A stretch of 64,000 bases of DNA. It comes from Fibrobacterota bacterium. GTDB lineage: Bacteria > Fibrobacterota > Fibrobacteria > UBA11236. The translations under genes were made by a program, and so were the position numbers. Numbering within the stretch: position 1 is the stretch's first letter; each line of letters begins with the position of its first letter. The DNA is taken from the NCBI GenBank assembly GCA_028287505.1, contig JAQBPN010000021.1, positions 1 through 64,000 of the forward strand, written 5' to 3'. Below, one piece after another: positions 27,345-35,855 of this stretch. Below the pieces are notes generated by a model that was given only the letters and a program-made list of their open reading frames with translations, was not told the DNA's origin and searched no databases.

Positions 27345-28583
27345 ATGCTATCTTTTCCTTCCGGAATCCCCAAGCCGGACCGACTCTTGAAGCCAACCTC
27401 TCCATTCGACGTCGTCATCACCTGCAACTACTCTCCCTGGTCGCGCTATAAAGGCGGCGCCCAGAAATCCGTGCACATGCTGGCTTCGGCCATCGCGGGT
27501 GAAGGCAAAAAGGTTTGCGTCGTGTACAGCAAGGTGCCCTGGGAAAAGGTGCCGCTTCCGGCGGATCTCCCCTACCAGGTCCGCTGGGCCTTCTTCATCG
27601 GCATCCGGCCCAGCGTCAGCTCGCCGCTCCGTTTTCTGAACGGGCTTCCCTACCTGTTCAAGGTGGGACCCCTGTGCGGCCCGGACACCATCCTGATCGG
27701 CAACGGGGATGAGGCCAGTCTGCTGTGGCGGATCAGGGCCCGGCGCCTGCTGGTCTTCGGCAGCCGCAACACCTATGACGATTTCCTGATGGGTTGCGAT
27801 TGGACCCGCTTCTCCACTTGGCTGCGCATCCTGTTCAAGGAACCGCGCTACGTGGCCGTGGCCCTGGCCGCCCGGCGCGCGGATGTGTCCACCTGCACCA
27901 GCGCCTTTTCCCTGGAACAGTTGCGCATCTGCTTCGGCATTCCGGAGACGCGCGCGGCCGTAATCCCCAACGGACTCGATACCCTGTTTTTCGAGACCGC
28001 ATTCAAGGAAGCCGGCCAGAAGGGCGTGCTTTTCTTCGGACGATTGGCCGCCAACAAAGGCGCGCACCATGCCCTGGACGCCTACCTGCGCCTGCCCCAG
28101 GAACTGCGCCGCGCCCATCCCCTGGTTTTCGCCGGCGACGGGCCGCTCAAGGAAAAGCTGGAGAAGACCGCGCGCGAGGCCGGCGCGCAGAACCAGGTCG
28201 TCTTTTCCGGCTGGCTTTCCAGCCGTCAATTGGCCGACGCCATCACCGGGTGCCGCCTGGTGCTTCTGCCCAGCCTGGAGGAATCCTTCGGCAACGCCAT
28301 CCTGGAAACCCTGGCCACGGGGCAGAACCTGATTTCCACCACCGCCTGCGCCATTCCGGAAGTGGCCGGAGACTATGGCCACCTGGTCGCCTCGGGAGAC
28401 GTGGCCGCCATGGCGGAGGCGTTGGCGCGCGAGCTCATGCGCATCCGGAGCGATGCGGAGATAGCGGAACAACGGAGCTACTTCCAGGACCGCTTTTCCT
28501 GGCGCACTTCGGGACGCCAATACCTGCGATTGGCCGGGCCGAAACCGCGCCAGGCCCAGCCTGCCGCGGCGGGCCTACCCTGA
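27345..28583 (+). CDS. GT4-family glycosyltransferase
   Basis: A 412-aa GT-B fold glycosyltransferase (glycosyltransferase group 1/GT4). Near the N-terminus [17 protein letters not shown] is the glycine-rich acceptor loop; [10 protein letters not shown] (about 207) leads into the nucleotide-sugar domain with [18 protein letters not shown], and the donor-binding E-x7-E motif is [10 protein letters not shown] near 315. The donor and acceptor sugars cannot be told from sequence; envelope polysaccharide or glycolipid synthesis is likely. The start is uncertain: ATG 27303, ATG 27345 and TTG 27387 are all in frame and none has a strong ribosome site. The next gene begins 10 bp after its stop, so they form an operon. 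Confidence 0.82.
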   Translation: MLSFPSGIPKPDRLLKPTSPFDVVITCNYSPWSRYKGGAQKSVHMLASAIAGEGKKVCVVYSKVPWEKVPLPADLPYQVRWAFFIGIRPSVSSPLRFLNGLPYLFKVGPLCGPDTILIGNGDEASLLWRIRARRLLVFGSRNTYDDFLMGCDWTRFSTWLRILFKEPRYVAVALAARRADVSTCTSAFSLEQLRICFGIPETRAAVIPNGLDTLFFETAFKEAGQKGVLFFGRLAANKGAHHALDAYLRLPQELRRAHPLVFAGDGPLKEKLEKTAREAGAQNQVVFSGWLSSRQLADAITGCRLVLLPSLEESFGNAILETLATGQNLISTTACAIPEVAGDYGHLVASGDVAAMAEALARELMRIRSDAEIAEQRSYFQDRFSWRTSGRQYLRLAGPKPRQAQPAAAGLP

Positions 28584-28593
28584 GAAGCAGACC

Positions 28594-29793
28594 GTGAAAA
28601 GACTCCTCTTCCCGGCCATCCTTTCCGCCGCCCTGATCCTGGCTTCCGCCTCGAACAGCCGCGGCGAGCCCCGCCCGGGCGCCATCGTAACCGTGGGGTT
28701 ACGGTACGACGATTGCGCCGCCACCAGCCCGGAAGATTTGGAGAAGCGCATCCTCGCCGCCTGCGCCCGCAACCGCATCCCCATCACCTTCGGCGTGGTG
28801 CCGGAAATCAGCGCGGGCGACAGCCATGATCCCGGCCCGTCGGAAAACCTCCCGCTGCCGCAATCGCGCAAGGACATCCTCGCCGCGGCCCGGAGCCGGG
28901 GTGTGCTGGAGATCGCCTTGCACGGCTATGCCCACAAAGCCGCCCGGCTCGGCGTGCGCAGCGAGTTCAGCGGGGTTCCGGAAGCGGAACAGCGAGACAT
29001 CCTCGCCAAAGGAAAAGCCAAGCTGGAAGCCTTCGCCGGACCCGTGCGCACCTTCATCCCTCCCTGGAATTCCTACGACGCGGGAACCCTGGCGGCCCTG
29101 GCCGCGAATGGATTCACCGTTCTCTCGGCCGATGCGGGCGGCGCGTCGAATCCGGCCCTGGGCATCCGTCACGTTCCCGCTACCTGCCTGATCCCGGATT
29201 TGCGGAAAGCCGTCGCCGCGGCGCGCGCGGCGGGAGGCGGCATCGTGATCCCGTATTGCCACCCTTATGAATTCAAGGACCAGGACTCCCTGCGGGGCTT
29301 CTTCTACCTGGCGGAATTCGAGGCCGCGCTGGATTGGCTCGCGGCCCAACCGGATGTGCAGACCCTGACCTTGGGGGAAATCGGCGCGCTGCCCCCCGCG
29401 GCGCCGGCCGTCTATGCCCGTTTTGCCCGCTGGGCCCGCATGACGCCCCCCTTCCTGGAAAAGCGGTTGCGCCCCGCCTTTTGGGTTTATCCCTACCCCG
29501 GTCTGCCCCATCCCTGGGGCGGTTTCCGGTTACGCCTCCTGATCGCCTCCTGGTTCCTTTTGCTGGCCGGGGCCGGGTTCCTGGCCGCTTTTATCCCCGG
29601 AAAGCCCGCTTTTCGCCGGCTTCCATCCGGAACCTTGGTCAAAACCGGGTTGGGCGCGGCTGGTTTGGGTGTAACCGTCTTTTTGGCCGGGGCCATTTTG
29701 GCGGCTTTCCCCATGGCCACCTTCGGGGCGGTGATTTTCGGCTTGGGATTGGGGATTTGGAGGACTGGCGGCGGTAAGAAATACTCCATGTAA
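28594..29793 (+). CDS. polysaccharide deacetylase-like exported protein with C-terminal membrane helices
   Basis: A 399-aa protein starting at GTG 28594. A signal peptide (about 1-24, LLFPAILSAALILASA) is followed by a NodB-fold domain: the catalytic/metal-binding acidic pair in LRYDDC near residue 40, the metal histidines in HGYAHKAA near 110, and a PPWNSYDAGT motif near 150. This matches DUF2334/polysaccharide deacetylase relatives. Two hydrophobic segments near 310-330 and 355-385 would anchor the C-terminus in the inner membrane with the catalytic domain outside. Its substrate may be the glycan made by the glycosyltransferase 10 bp upstream; this is inferred from context only. Confidence 0.7.
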   Translation: MKRLLFPAILSAALILASASNSRGEPRPGAIVTVGLRYDDCAATSPEDLEKRILAACARNRIPITFGVVPEISAGDSHDPGPSENLPLPQSRKDILAAARSRGVLEIALHGYAHKAARLGVRSEFSGVPEAEQRDILAKGKAKLEAFAGPVRTFIPPWNSYDAGTLAALAANGFTVLSADAGGASNPALGIRHVPATCLIPDLRKAVAAARAAGGGIVIPYCHPYEFKDQDSLRGFFYLAEFEAALDWLAAQPDVQTLTLGEIGALPPAAPAVYARFARWARMTPPFLEKRLRPAFWVYPYPGLPHPWGGFRLRLLIASWFLLLAGAGFLAAFIPGKPAFRRLPSGTLVKTGLGAAGLGVTVFLAGAILAAFPMATFGAVIFGLGLGIWRTGGGKKYSM

Positions 29794-29868
29794 AATAACC
29801 GCAAGCGCGTAACTTTAAGGTGGAAAGACGGAAGCCCCCGGTGGAGGGGTTGGACGTCCAAGGGGAAA

Positions 29869-32220
29869 ATGATTCAAGCCGATTCGAGGGTCCCGGTGGG
29901 CCCGATCTCCGCCTGGCGGAGTTATCAGATGTTGGCCGGGTCCGGCTTTTCCCGCGCATCCATCGCCGCGGTCCTGGCCCTTTCCCTTCCCCCGGAATCC
30001 TCCGCCCGTCCCACTGCCGCCCCTTCGGTTTTCCCGGTCAAGGCCGCTTTCTACGATCAACCCATCGGCGGCCTGGACGGCGAGTTCGGCGCGCGCAAGC
30101 CCGGTGTTTGCGGGTACGACGGGGCGCACCACAATCCCGGAGCCGGTTCCTGGTCGGTCACGCCCAACATGCTGGCCGACACGCTTTCCTATTCCAAGGA
30201 TCTGGGCAAGAAGATCCCGCGCATCGGAACCGCCGATTGCAATTCCCAGAACATCGAGAAATGGTTCAATCCCACCTACGCCAGCGCCGTCTCCTGCCAG
30301 GATCTTCCGTTCAACAAGATGAGCGACAGCCTGGGACTGGAGCGCATGGACTACAAGGATAGCCTGTTCTTTCCCATCGACGGCATCGCCCCGGCCGACC
30401 AGATCGAAGGCTTGACGGATTTCAAGAGCACCACTGGGCTGCCGGCGGGATACACCGCCGTGCAGGAACTCACCGCGCCGCCGTACTACACGGGCAGGCA
30501 CAACTTCAACTGGTGCATGGAAATCAACGCGCAATTCAAATACCGCGGCAAGGAGACTTTCAAATTCAGCGGCGATGACGATGTGTGGGTGTACCTGGAC
30601 AACAAGCTGGTGGTGGATCTGGGAGGCATCCACGGGGATTCGCCGAGCCCGTTGATCAAGTTGGATTCCCTGCCCTCCATCGCCGGCCACATAGGCGAGA
30701 CCTTCGACTTCGATCTGTATTTCTGCGAGCGGAGGCCCGCGGGTTCCGGCTTCGCGATGAACACGACCCTGGACCTCAAGCCCGTCGTCTTCCAGGATCT
30801 GGAAATCGTGCGCGAGGACGCGCAGATACTCAACCCCAAGCAGGCCGTGGTGGGCACCACGCGGCTTTGCGCCCTGCCCCAGTTCAACCAAAGCTTCTGC
30901 GGCAACAGCGTGAAACCTCCGTCCGGACCGTTCTATCCCGCCACCTGGTCCATCAACGGCTCCGTCATCGCCAAGGATTCCCAGTGCATCAACCTGGATC
31001 CGAACGATCTGCCCATCAACAAACGCATCACCCTGGCGGCCAAGGCGGAAGGCAAGACGGCCCATCTGAATCTGCAAGTGGTGAAAGCGAACATTCCCGG
31101 CTCCCTGGTGCTCAAGGGCAATGGACGCCTGGAGTCGCTGGAGGTGCCCCTGGATTCCCGCTCGGATTCCCTGGAAGCCCCCGCGCGCATCGACTATCCC
31201 TTCGCCGGCGTCCGCCACTCGGACTCCCTTTATTCCGGCTCCTTCCTGAGATCGCGCCGCGTGCTTTCCGTGATCCTGGGCACGGATGAGAAAGGCCCCT
31301 GCGGCCGCAGCGGCCTGGACACGGGCAAAGGACTGTTCTCGCAAACCGTGCTCGGCTATCCGCTGTCCTTTCCGGTCGCCCTCAAGGATTCCATCACTCC
31401 CGCCTTGCGCGCAGCCACCTGGCAGCCCAGTCCCCGGCGCGGAGATCTGCATCTGGATCTGGTCCCATCCGAAACCATGTCCCCGGCATTCCCGAAAAAG
31501 GTGAGCCTTGTTTTCAAGAACAAACGCGGCGCCGCCTGGAAGCTGGATCTGGCGGATGCCAAGCCCATCGACGCCTATCCGGATTCCTTCCGCGTGGCGT
31601 TTCCGGAAAACGCTCCGTTCAACCCGAAGGACGTGGACAGCGTTTCCTTTTCCGAGGGCGCCTCGGATGCGGGCGGCAACGTCGCGCAAACGAACTTCAT
31701 CGCCCTTCCGCCCGTGGCCTGGAGCTCCGGCCGGGCTGAAATCGCCGACGTGCAATTGGAAGGCAGTCCGGTCAAGGTGTCGGATTTCACTCCCATCGTT
31801 TCCCCCATCTCCCTGGTGCTGATAGACAAGCAGGGCAATCCTTACAATCCCTCGGGCGACAATGCCACGCTGGCGCAGGCCCTCGGGCCCGTCATCGACA
31901 TCCGCTCCGCGGAACGCTTGGACCGCATGGAAGTCTCCGTGTATTCCAACCTGGGCACGCCGGTCGATCACGGCAGTTACGCCTTCAACGACGCGGAATG
32001 GGATCAGCTCCTGTCCGAATCCGGCGGCGACACGGCCGTGGCCCGCATCCTCTGGTATCCTTCCGCGGGCGGCGCCAAACTGGGCACCGGCGTCTATATC
32101 ATCAAGGGTTCGGTCACCACCAAGCGTTCCTTCGCGCTGGACGCGGCCGGCCAATGGCACGAAAGAATCCCGACACGCAAGCTGTTCGGACCGCTTCTCT
32201 TCGGCTATCTCCGCAAGTAA
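29869..32220 (+). CDS. secreted fibro-slime-domain protein
   Basis: A 783-aa exported protein. The fibro-slime type domain (TIGR02148, related to PA14 beta-barrels) spans about residues 55-290: the key stretch is FKFSGDDDVWVYLDNKLVVD at 232-251, then LGGIHG, and TFDFDLYFCERRP near 275. Cysteines at 81, 124, 143, 216 and 274 could form disulfides. The DDD and DLGGIHG acidic sites suit calcium binding as in PA14. After residue 300 come further beta-rich segments (Ig-like, then a repeat of SITPALRAATW-like strands) and a C-terminal end with a LDRMEVSVYSNLGTPV segment resembling a T9SS sorting domain. Probably surface adhesion or extracellular matrix; in Fibrobacter these proteins are linked to adhesion. 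The signal peptide is unusually long if ATG 29869 is used; ATG 29929 is an alternative. Confidence 0.8.
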   Translation: MIQADSRVPVGPISAWRSYQMLAGSGFSRASIAAVLALSLPPESSARPTAAPSVFPVKAAFYDQPIGGLDGEFGARKPGVCGYDGAHHNPGAGSWSVTPNMLADTLSYSKDLGKKIPRIGTADCNSQNIEKWFNPTYASAVSCQDLPFNKMSDSLGLERMDYKDSLFFPIDGIAPADQIEGLTDFKSTTGLPAGYTAVQELTAPPYYTGRHNFNWCMEINAQFKYRGKETFKFSGDDDVWVYLDNKLVVDLGGIHGDSPSPLIKLDSLPSIAGHIGETFDFDLYFCERRPAGSGFAMNTTLDLKPVVFQDLEIVREDAQILNPKQAVVGTTRLCALPQFNQSFCGNSVKPPSGPFYPATWSINGSVIAKDSQCINLDPNDLPINKRITLAAKAEGKTAHLNLQVVKANIPGSLVLKGNGRLESLEVPLDSRSDSLEAPARIDYPFAGVRHSDSLYSGSFLRSRRVLSVILGTDEKGPCGRSGLDTGKGLFSQTVLGYPLSFPVALKDSITPALRAATWQPSPRRGDLHLDLVPSETMSPAFPKKVSLVFKNKRGAAWKLDLADAKPIDAYPDSFRVAFPENAPFNPKDVDSVSFSEGASDAGGNVAQTNFIALPPVAWSSGRAEIADVQLEGSPVKVSDFTPIVSPISLVLIDKQGNPYNPSGDNATLAQALGPVIDIRSAERLDRMEVSVYSNLGTPVDHGSYAFNDAEWDQLLSESGGDTAVARILWYPSAGGAKLGTGVYIIKGSVTTKRSFALDAAGQWHERIPTRKLFGPLLFGYLRK

Positions 32221-32415
32221 AACCGGCTCTCCTCCTTTTCCCTCCCTTCCCGCCGCGGCTTTGTTTCGCCGCGCGCCGAACGTATTTTCTAAGAAGACAC
32301 TCCGAGCCGAACATGCCCATCATCCTGCCCGGGCTTGGGCCGGAGCCTCCGAACCATCCGGGACGCGCATCACGGGGTTCCGCGGCCCAAGCCATGGGCG
32401 CAAAGGAGACGCGAT

Positions 32416-32892
32416 ATGAAAAACCCGGTCACCAAGCGGGAAAGCCGCCGCAACCAACTCCCCTCCCGGACCCGCGACCTCTTCGCGGGATTGAAGGAAA
32501 CCCTCGCGGGAAAGCGGAAGGGAGGCCTGCCGTCCGGCTGGGCGCCCGGAGGCGACCTGCTGACGGAAAATTGGCCGTCCCTGGAGATTTCCGAGAATGA
32601 CAAGGAAGTGCAGGTCAAACTCGAGGCGCCAGGACTGACGGAAAAGGATTTGGATTTGAATTACTTGGACGGCACCTTGATCATCAAGGGCGAGAAAAAA
32701 GAAGAACACGAGGATCGCAAGCGCAACGTCTACTACCGGGAAAGCCGCTACGGATCTTTTTCCCGCAGCATTCCCATCGGCACGGGCGTGGATTTTTCCA
32801 AGGCCAAAGCGGAATACCGCAACGGCGTGCTCAAAGTGGAGATCCCGAAAATCGCCGACGAAACCCAGCGCAGGCAAATCCCCATCACCTGA
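32416..32892 (+). CDS. small heat shock protein Hsp20 (first of three)
   Basis: A 158-aa alpha-crystallin-domain chaperone that holds unfolding proteins. ATG 32416 with AAAGGAGA upstream is chosen; the frame is open earlier without a site. The N-terminal arm (1-45) is basic. The alpha-crystallin domain spans about 50-150 with VKLEAPGLTEKDLDL, GTLIIKGEKKEE, the YGSFSRSIPIGTGVD strand and the A-x-x-x-NGVL-VEIPK end. The C-terminal IPIT acts as the I-x-I-like anchoring motif. It is the first gene of a three-gene Hsp20 run spaced 16 and 41 bp. No CIRCE element or inverted repeat is seen upstream. Confidence 0.92.
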   Translation: MKNPVTKRESRRNQLPSRTRDLFAGLKETLAGKRKGGLPSGWAPGGDLLTENWPSLEISENDKEVQVKLEAPGLTEKDLDLNYLDGTLIIKGEKKEEHEDRKRNVYYRESRYGSFSRSIPIGTGVDFSKAKAEYRNGVLKVEIPKIADETQRRQIPIT

Positions 32893-32908
32893 AGGAAAGG
32901 AGACCGCT

Positions 32909-33343
32909 ATGGCCCTCTCGGATTGGACTTTCACGCCAGGCACGGGCTTCGAACGCGAGTTCGATCGCTTGCGCAGGCAAATGGACGACGTTTTCGGACG
33001 GATCAGTTTGGGCGCCGGAGCGGGATTTCCGGCCATGAATATTTACGACCAGGGAGACGAAGTGCTGGTGGCCGTGCAGGCCCCCGGAGTGAAAAAGGAG
33101 GATTTGCACGTGGAGCTGCGGGAGAACACGTTTACCGTATCCGGCATCCGCAAGGCCCCCGAATACTCCGACGCCACCGTATTGCGCGAGGAAACCGATT
33201 ACGGCGAGTTCAAGCGCTCCATGCGCATCGCGACCAAGGTGCAGCACGACAAGATCGAAGCCAATCTCAAGAACGGCATCCTCCTGGTCAGGATGCCCAA
33301 ATCCGAAGAAGCGAAGCCCAAGCACATCGCAATCAACGCATGA
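32909..33343 (+). CDS. small heat shock protein Hsp20 (second of three)
   Basis: A 144-aa Hsp20 with the common short N-terminal arm (FEREFDRLRRQMDDVFGRI). The alpha-crystallin domain follows: PAMNIYDQGDEVLVAVQAPG, KKEDLHVEL, then YGEFKRSMRIATKVQ and the LKNGILLVRMPK strand; the C-terminal IAIN acts as the I-x-I/V anchor. It has a strong AGGAAAGGAG ribosome site. Sequence differs clearly from its neighbours, so the three genes are old paralogues that may form mixed oligomers. Confidence 0.93.
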   Translation: MALSDWTFTPGTGFEREFDRLRRQMDDVFGRISLGAGAGFPAMNIYDQGDEVLVAVQAPGVKKEDLHVELRENTFTVSGIRKAPEYSDATVLREETDYGEFKRSMRIATKVQHDKIEANLKNGILLVRMPKSEEAKPKHIAINA

Positions 33344-33384
33344 AGGCGCCGGTTCCATCGGGACGGACCGGAGGAGGAAAGAAC

Positions 33385-33801
33385 ATGGCAACTGAAGTCG
33401 AAAAAGAATCGCGGCGCGGACGGGATGCGTCCAAGAAGGAAGCGGCTGGCACTCCCGAGAACCTGATCGGGTTGGAAAACGCCTATCTGCCCGACGCGGC
33501 CATCTACGAAACCGAGGACAACCTTTTCATAAGGCTGGATATCCCGGGCGTGGAAAAAGGCCAGGTGCAGATAGAAGTGGACGAGACCAATACCCTGCAG
33601 ATGCGGGCCAAGAACGGCTTCGAAGAACCGTCCGGCATCGTGTTCCGGGAATTCGTGGTCGGGGACTATTACCGGTCGTTCCGGTTGGGCGAAGAGTTCG
33701 ACAAGGACGGCATCATGGCGAAGCTCGAGGACGGGGTCCTGGAGTTGACCGTGGCAAAAAAGGAAGAAGTCAAACCGAAGCGGATCTCCATCAACGCCTG
33801 A
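33385..33801 (+). CDS. small heat shock protein Hsp20 (third of three)
   Basis: A 138-aa Hsp20. ATG 33385 has a GAGGAGGAAAG ribosome site; the upstream open frame is a shadow of the previous gene. The charged N-terminal arm (EKESRRGRDASKKEAAG) lacks the amphipathic helix of the second gene. The domain shows LFIRLDIPGVEKGQVQIEV, YYRSFRLGEEFDKDGIMAK and LEDGVLELTVAKKEE, ending in the ISIN anchor. Last gene of the cluster, before a shared terminator. Confidence 0.92.
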   Translation: MATEVEKESRRGRDASKKEAAGTPENLIGLENAYLPDAAIYETEDNLFIRLDIPGVEKGQVQIEVDETNTLQMRAKNGFEEPSGIVFREFVVGDYYRSFRLGEEFDKDGIMAKLEDGVLELTVAKKEEVKPKRISINA

Positions 33802-33826
33802 AAACCCGGGTGCGCCGGAGACAAAA

Positions 33827-33852
33827 AAAGGCCGCATATGCATGCGGCCTTT
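33827..33852. terminator. bidirectional intrinsic terminator
   Basis: Stem AAAGGCCGCAT (33827-33837), loop ATGC, stem ATGCGGCCTTT (33842-33852). On the minus strand it is followed by a T7 run (complement of the A-run 33823-33829), making a strong terminator for the lipoprotein gene at 33894-34685. On the plus strand only TTT follows, so it ends the Hsp20 run less strongly. Confidence 0.85.
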
Positions 33853-33893
33853 CCGGGTTTCCGTGGATCCGCGAAGGCCGCGGATCCGGGAAG

Positions 33894-34685
33894 CTAGCGG
33901 TCAGGGATGAAGACGATCGTATTCCAGGCCTTGGCGGAATAGGCGGTATCGGACGTGTTCAGGGAATCCGAGGACTCGAAGAGCAAAGACGAATCCTTGT
34001 CGGCCCCGATGATGCCGTAAGTCCCTTCGGACATCCGCGCCATGGTGAAGGAGGAGTCCTTACCGATGGACGCATGGTACGGACTTCCCGGGATGAAGAC
34101 ATAGTCGATCCCCAGGCTGATTCCATAAATGCCCATCCGGCCCGAGAATCCCTTGACCGCTTTGGGCAGGTTGAAGGCGCTCTTGAATCGGCCATACGCG
34201 CTTTGGGCCGAACCCTCCGTCTTCGCGAATCCCACCACGTCTCCCGAGCGACGGTAGCTGAACCCGCCCACGAAGGCTTCCCGATCGTCGGCCTTGGCCA
34301 CCACGTTGAAATGCAGGGTGGTGTCCTTGAGCGCGGTGGTATCCTTGCCCTGGTCGGCCAGGATGCGGTGCAGGGCGGAATCCATCTCCTCGGGAGTGAA
34401 TTCCACGTAGGTCCCGCCCGTGAACTCCTTGGTCAGGATGGGCGTGCTGTCCTGCACCGGGTTCATGCTCTTTCCATACAGGCTTACGCGTCCCGCCGCG
34501 GCGGAACCGTCCGTGGGACTGAAGTTCAATTCCATCTTCGGGTTTTCCACCCCATCGCTGCCGCCCAGGCATCCGGTGAGCGTGAAAATCGCCACGATAC
34601 TCGACAATGCATATGGAAACGATCCGAATCGCAACATACGATGGCCCAAGGCCTTCCTCGCTTCCCCCATAATCCCGTTATCCAT
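33894..34685 (-). CDS. lipoprotein coupled to DUF4423 regulator (second pair)
   Basis: A 263-aa lipoprotein of unknown function. The lipobox FTLTGC puts Cys at residue 39 from ATG 34685; in-frame ATGs at residues 6 and 17 would give a shorter signal peptide. ATG 34685 lies 2 bp after the stop of the DUF4423 regulator, so translation is coupled. The mature region is beta-rich with no recognised domain (AGRVSLYGKS, GGTYVEFTPEEMD, AFVGGFSYRRSGDVVGFAK, FVDYVFIPGSP-like segments). It is not obviously related in sequence to the lipoproteins at 13279 and 41152, so the pair conserves architecture rather than partner sequence. It ends at a strong terminator. Confidence 0.65.
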   Translation of the reverse strand: MDNGIMGEARKALGHRMLRFGSFPYALSSIVAIFTLTGCLGGSDGVENPKMELNFSPTDGSAAAGRVSLYGKSMNPVQDSTPILTKEFTGGTYVEFTPEEMDSALHRILADQGKDTTALKDTTLHFNVVAKADDREAFVGGFSYRRSGDVVGFAKTEGSAQSAYGRFKSAFNLPKAVKGFSGRMGIYGISLGIDYVFIPGSPYHASIGKDSSFTMARMSEGTYGIIGADKDSSLLFESSDSLNTSDTAYSAKAWNTIVFIPDR

Positions 34686-34687
34686 GT

Positions 34688-35587
34688 CTAGCCGGCCGCC
34701 TGCGGTGCACTCGGTTTCCTGGATTCTTTTTCCGGGCTCTCCTCCAGCTCGGGAATCACGACGTTCGGAAAGAAATGCATGGTCAGGGTATAGACCCTGT
34801 CCTCGCGACGGTCCTTCTCCACCATCTCGCGCAGCTCCTCCCGGAAGGATTGGATCCGGTCCTTGATGGACTGGAAGCCTTCCCTGGAAATGTATACCGT
34901 CAGGGCATTATATTCACGCCATTCCGCCGGAACCTGATCGAAAGTCTCCATGGCCAGGCGCGTCATTTCGTACATGCGGTTCTTGCCCGCAAGATCGAGG
35001 ATTTCGCGCTCGGTGGCGATATGGTTCTCCGTCACCGCGTAGCCGTTGGCCAGGCGTTTGATGAGTTTGAGATCCAGGAGGATGCGGATGGCTTCTTCGA
35101 TTTCCTTGGGCGAGACCGGCGGGAAAATCTTGCGGGCGATGGCCTGGGGGTTCTTCTCTTTCTGGTTGTAGCCGAAGAAGGCGCGCACCACCGAGAAGTA
35201 CCACTTGGAATAGTATTGATACTCGTCGCTCTTGATGATCTTGGCGCGGGATCCGCGGTACTTGGCGAGCTCGGAAAAGAAATGGTTCTTGGCCTCCATG
35301 CGGGTGGCCTGGTTGAACTGCACCAGCAAATCGAAGTAGCGGAACTCCTCGCCGATCAGGCCCAGGGCTTTGCCGAATTTGAAACGGAGATCCAGGGTGA
35401 GATTGCGCTTGCCCGCGATGACTTTGGAAAGCAGGCTGGCATTGGAAACGGGCAGGCCGGCCTTGGCGGCGAAATGCCGATTGGAGAATAAGGGATTCTC
35501 CTCCTTGGCCCGGCGGCAATACTCCGCCAGGTAGGCCCGGTAGTCCAGGTAGTCGAAAATGGAAAAAGGCGTTTCGGCGTCACTCAT
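34688..35587 (-). CDS. TIGR02147 / DUF4423-type HTH regulator (second)
   Basis: A 299-aa paralogue of the protein at 12440. The family start IFDYLDYRAYLAEYCRRAKE is clear (residues 8-27). The helix-turn-helix-like region is about residues 34-75 (NRHFAAKAGLPVSNASLLSK, then VIAGKRNLT) and the DUF4423 part contains QYYSKWYFSVVRAFF near 145. An AGGAAA ribosome site precedes ATG 35587. The next gene, a lipoprotein, starts 2 bp after its stop. Direct repeats TTTACAGG lie about 27-58 bp upstream of the start and may be its own operator. Cytoplasmic; DNA-binding role inferred from the fold and from the family. Confidence 0.85.
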   Translation of the reverse strand: MSDAETPFSIFDYLDYRAYLAEYCRRAKEENPLFSNRHFAAKAGLPVSNASLLSKVIAGKRNLTLDLRFKFGKALGLIGEEFRYFDLLVQFNQATRMEAKNHFFSELAKYRGSRAKIIKSDEYQYYSKWYFSVVRAFFGYNQKEKNPQAIARKIFPPVSPKEIEEAIRILLDLKLIKRLANGYAVTENHIATEREILDLAGKNRMYEMTRLAMETFDQVPAEWREYNALTVYISREGFQSIKDRIQSFREELREMVEKDRREDRVYTLTMHFFPNVVIPELEESPEKESRKPSAPQAAG

Positions 35588-35613
35588 GGATCCAATTTCC
35601 TAGCTGGGACCTC

Positions 35614-35645
35614 TTTACAGGTATACTTAAGCCCCCTTTTACAGG
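35614..35645. promoter_or_regulatory. TTTACAGG direct repeats upstream of the second DUF4423 regulator
   Basis: TTTACAGG at 35614-35621 and 35638-35645, 24 bp start to start, flanking a TATACC-like -10 on the minus strand. GCCCC/GGGGC arms also bracket the second copy. Candidate operator for autoregulation. Confidence 0.3.
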
Positions 35646-35855
35646 GGCAAAACGGCCCCGAGGTGCCGATTGGCGCGCCAAGGTGAGGTTTTTGAGGCGC
35701 CCCCGGTCCGCTTTTGGGAAAAAACGCCGGTCCCCGGTCCCGACAGGCGGAAGGGCAGGCTTCCAGGGATAGGCTTTTCCAGGAGGGGTCATGGGCGAGG
35801 AAACCATGTCAATGGCGATTGTACCACGGACGAAGGCTACAAGGTAGATATCCGG

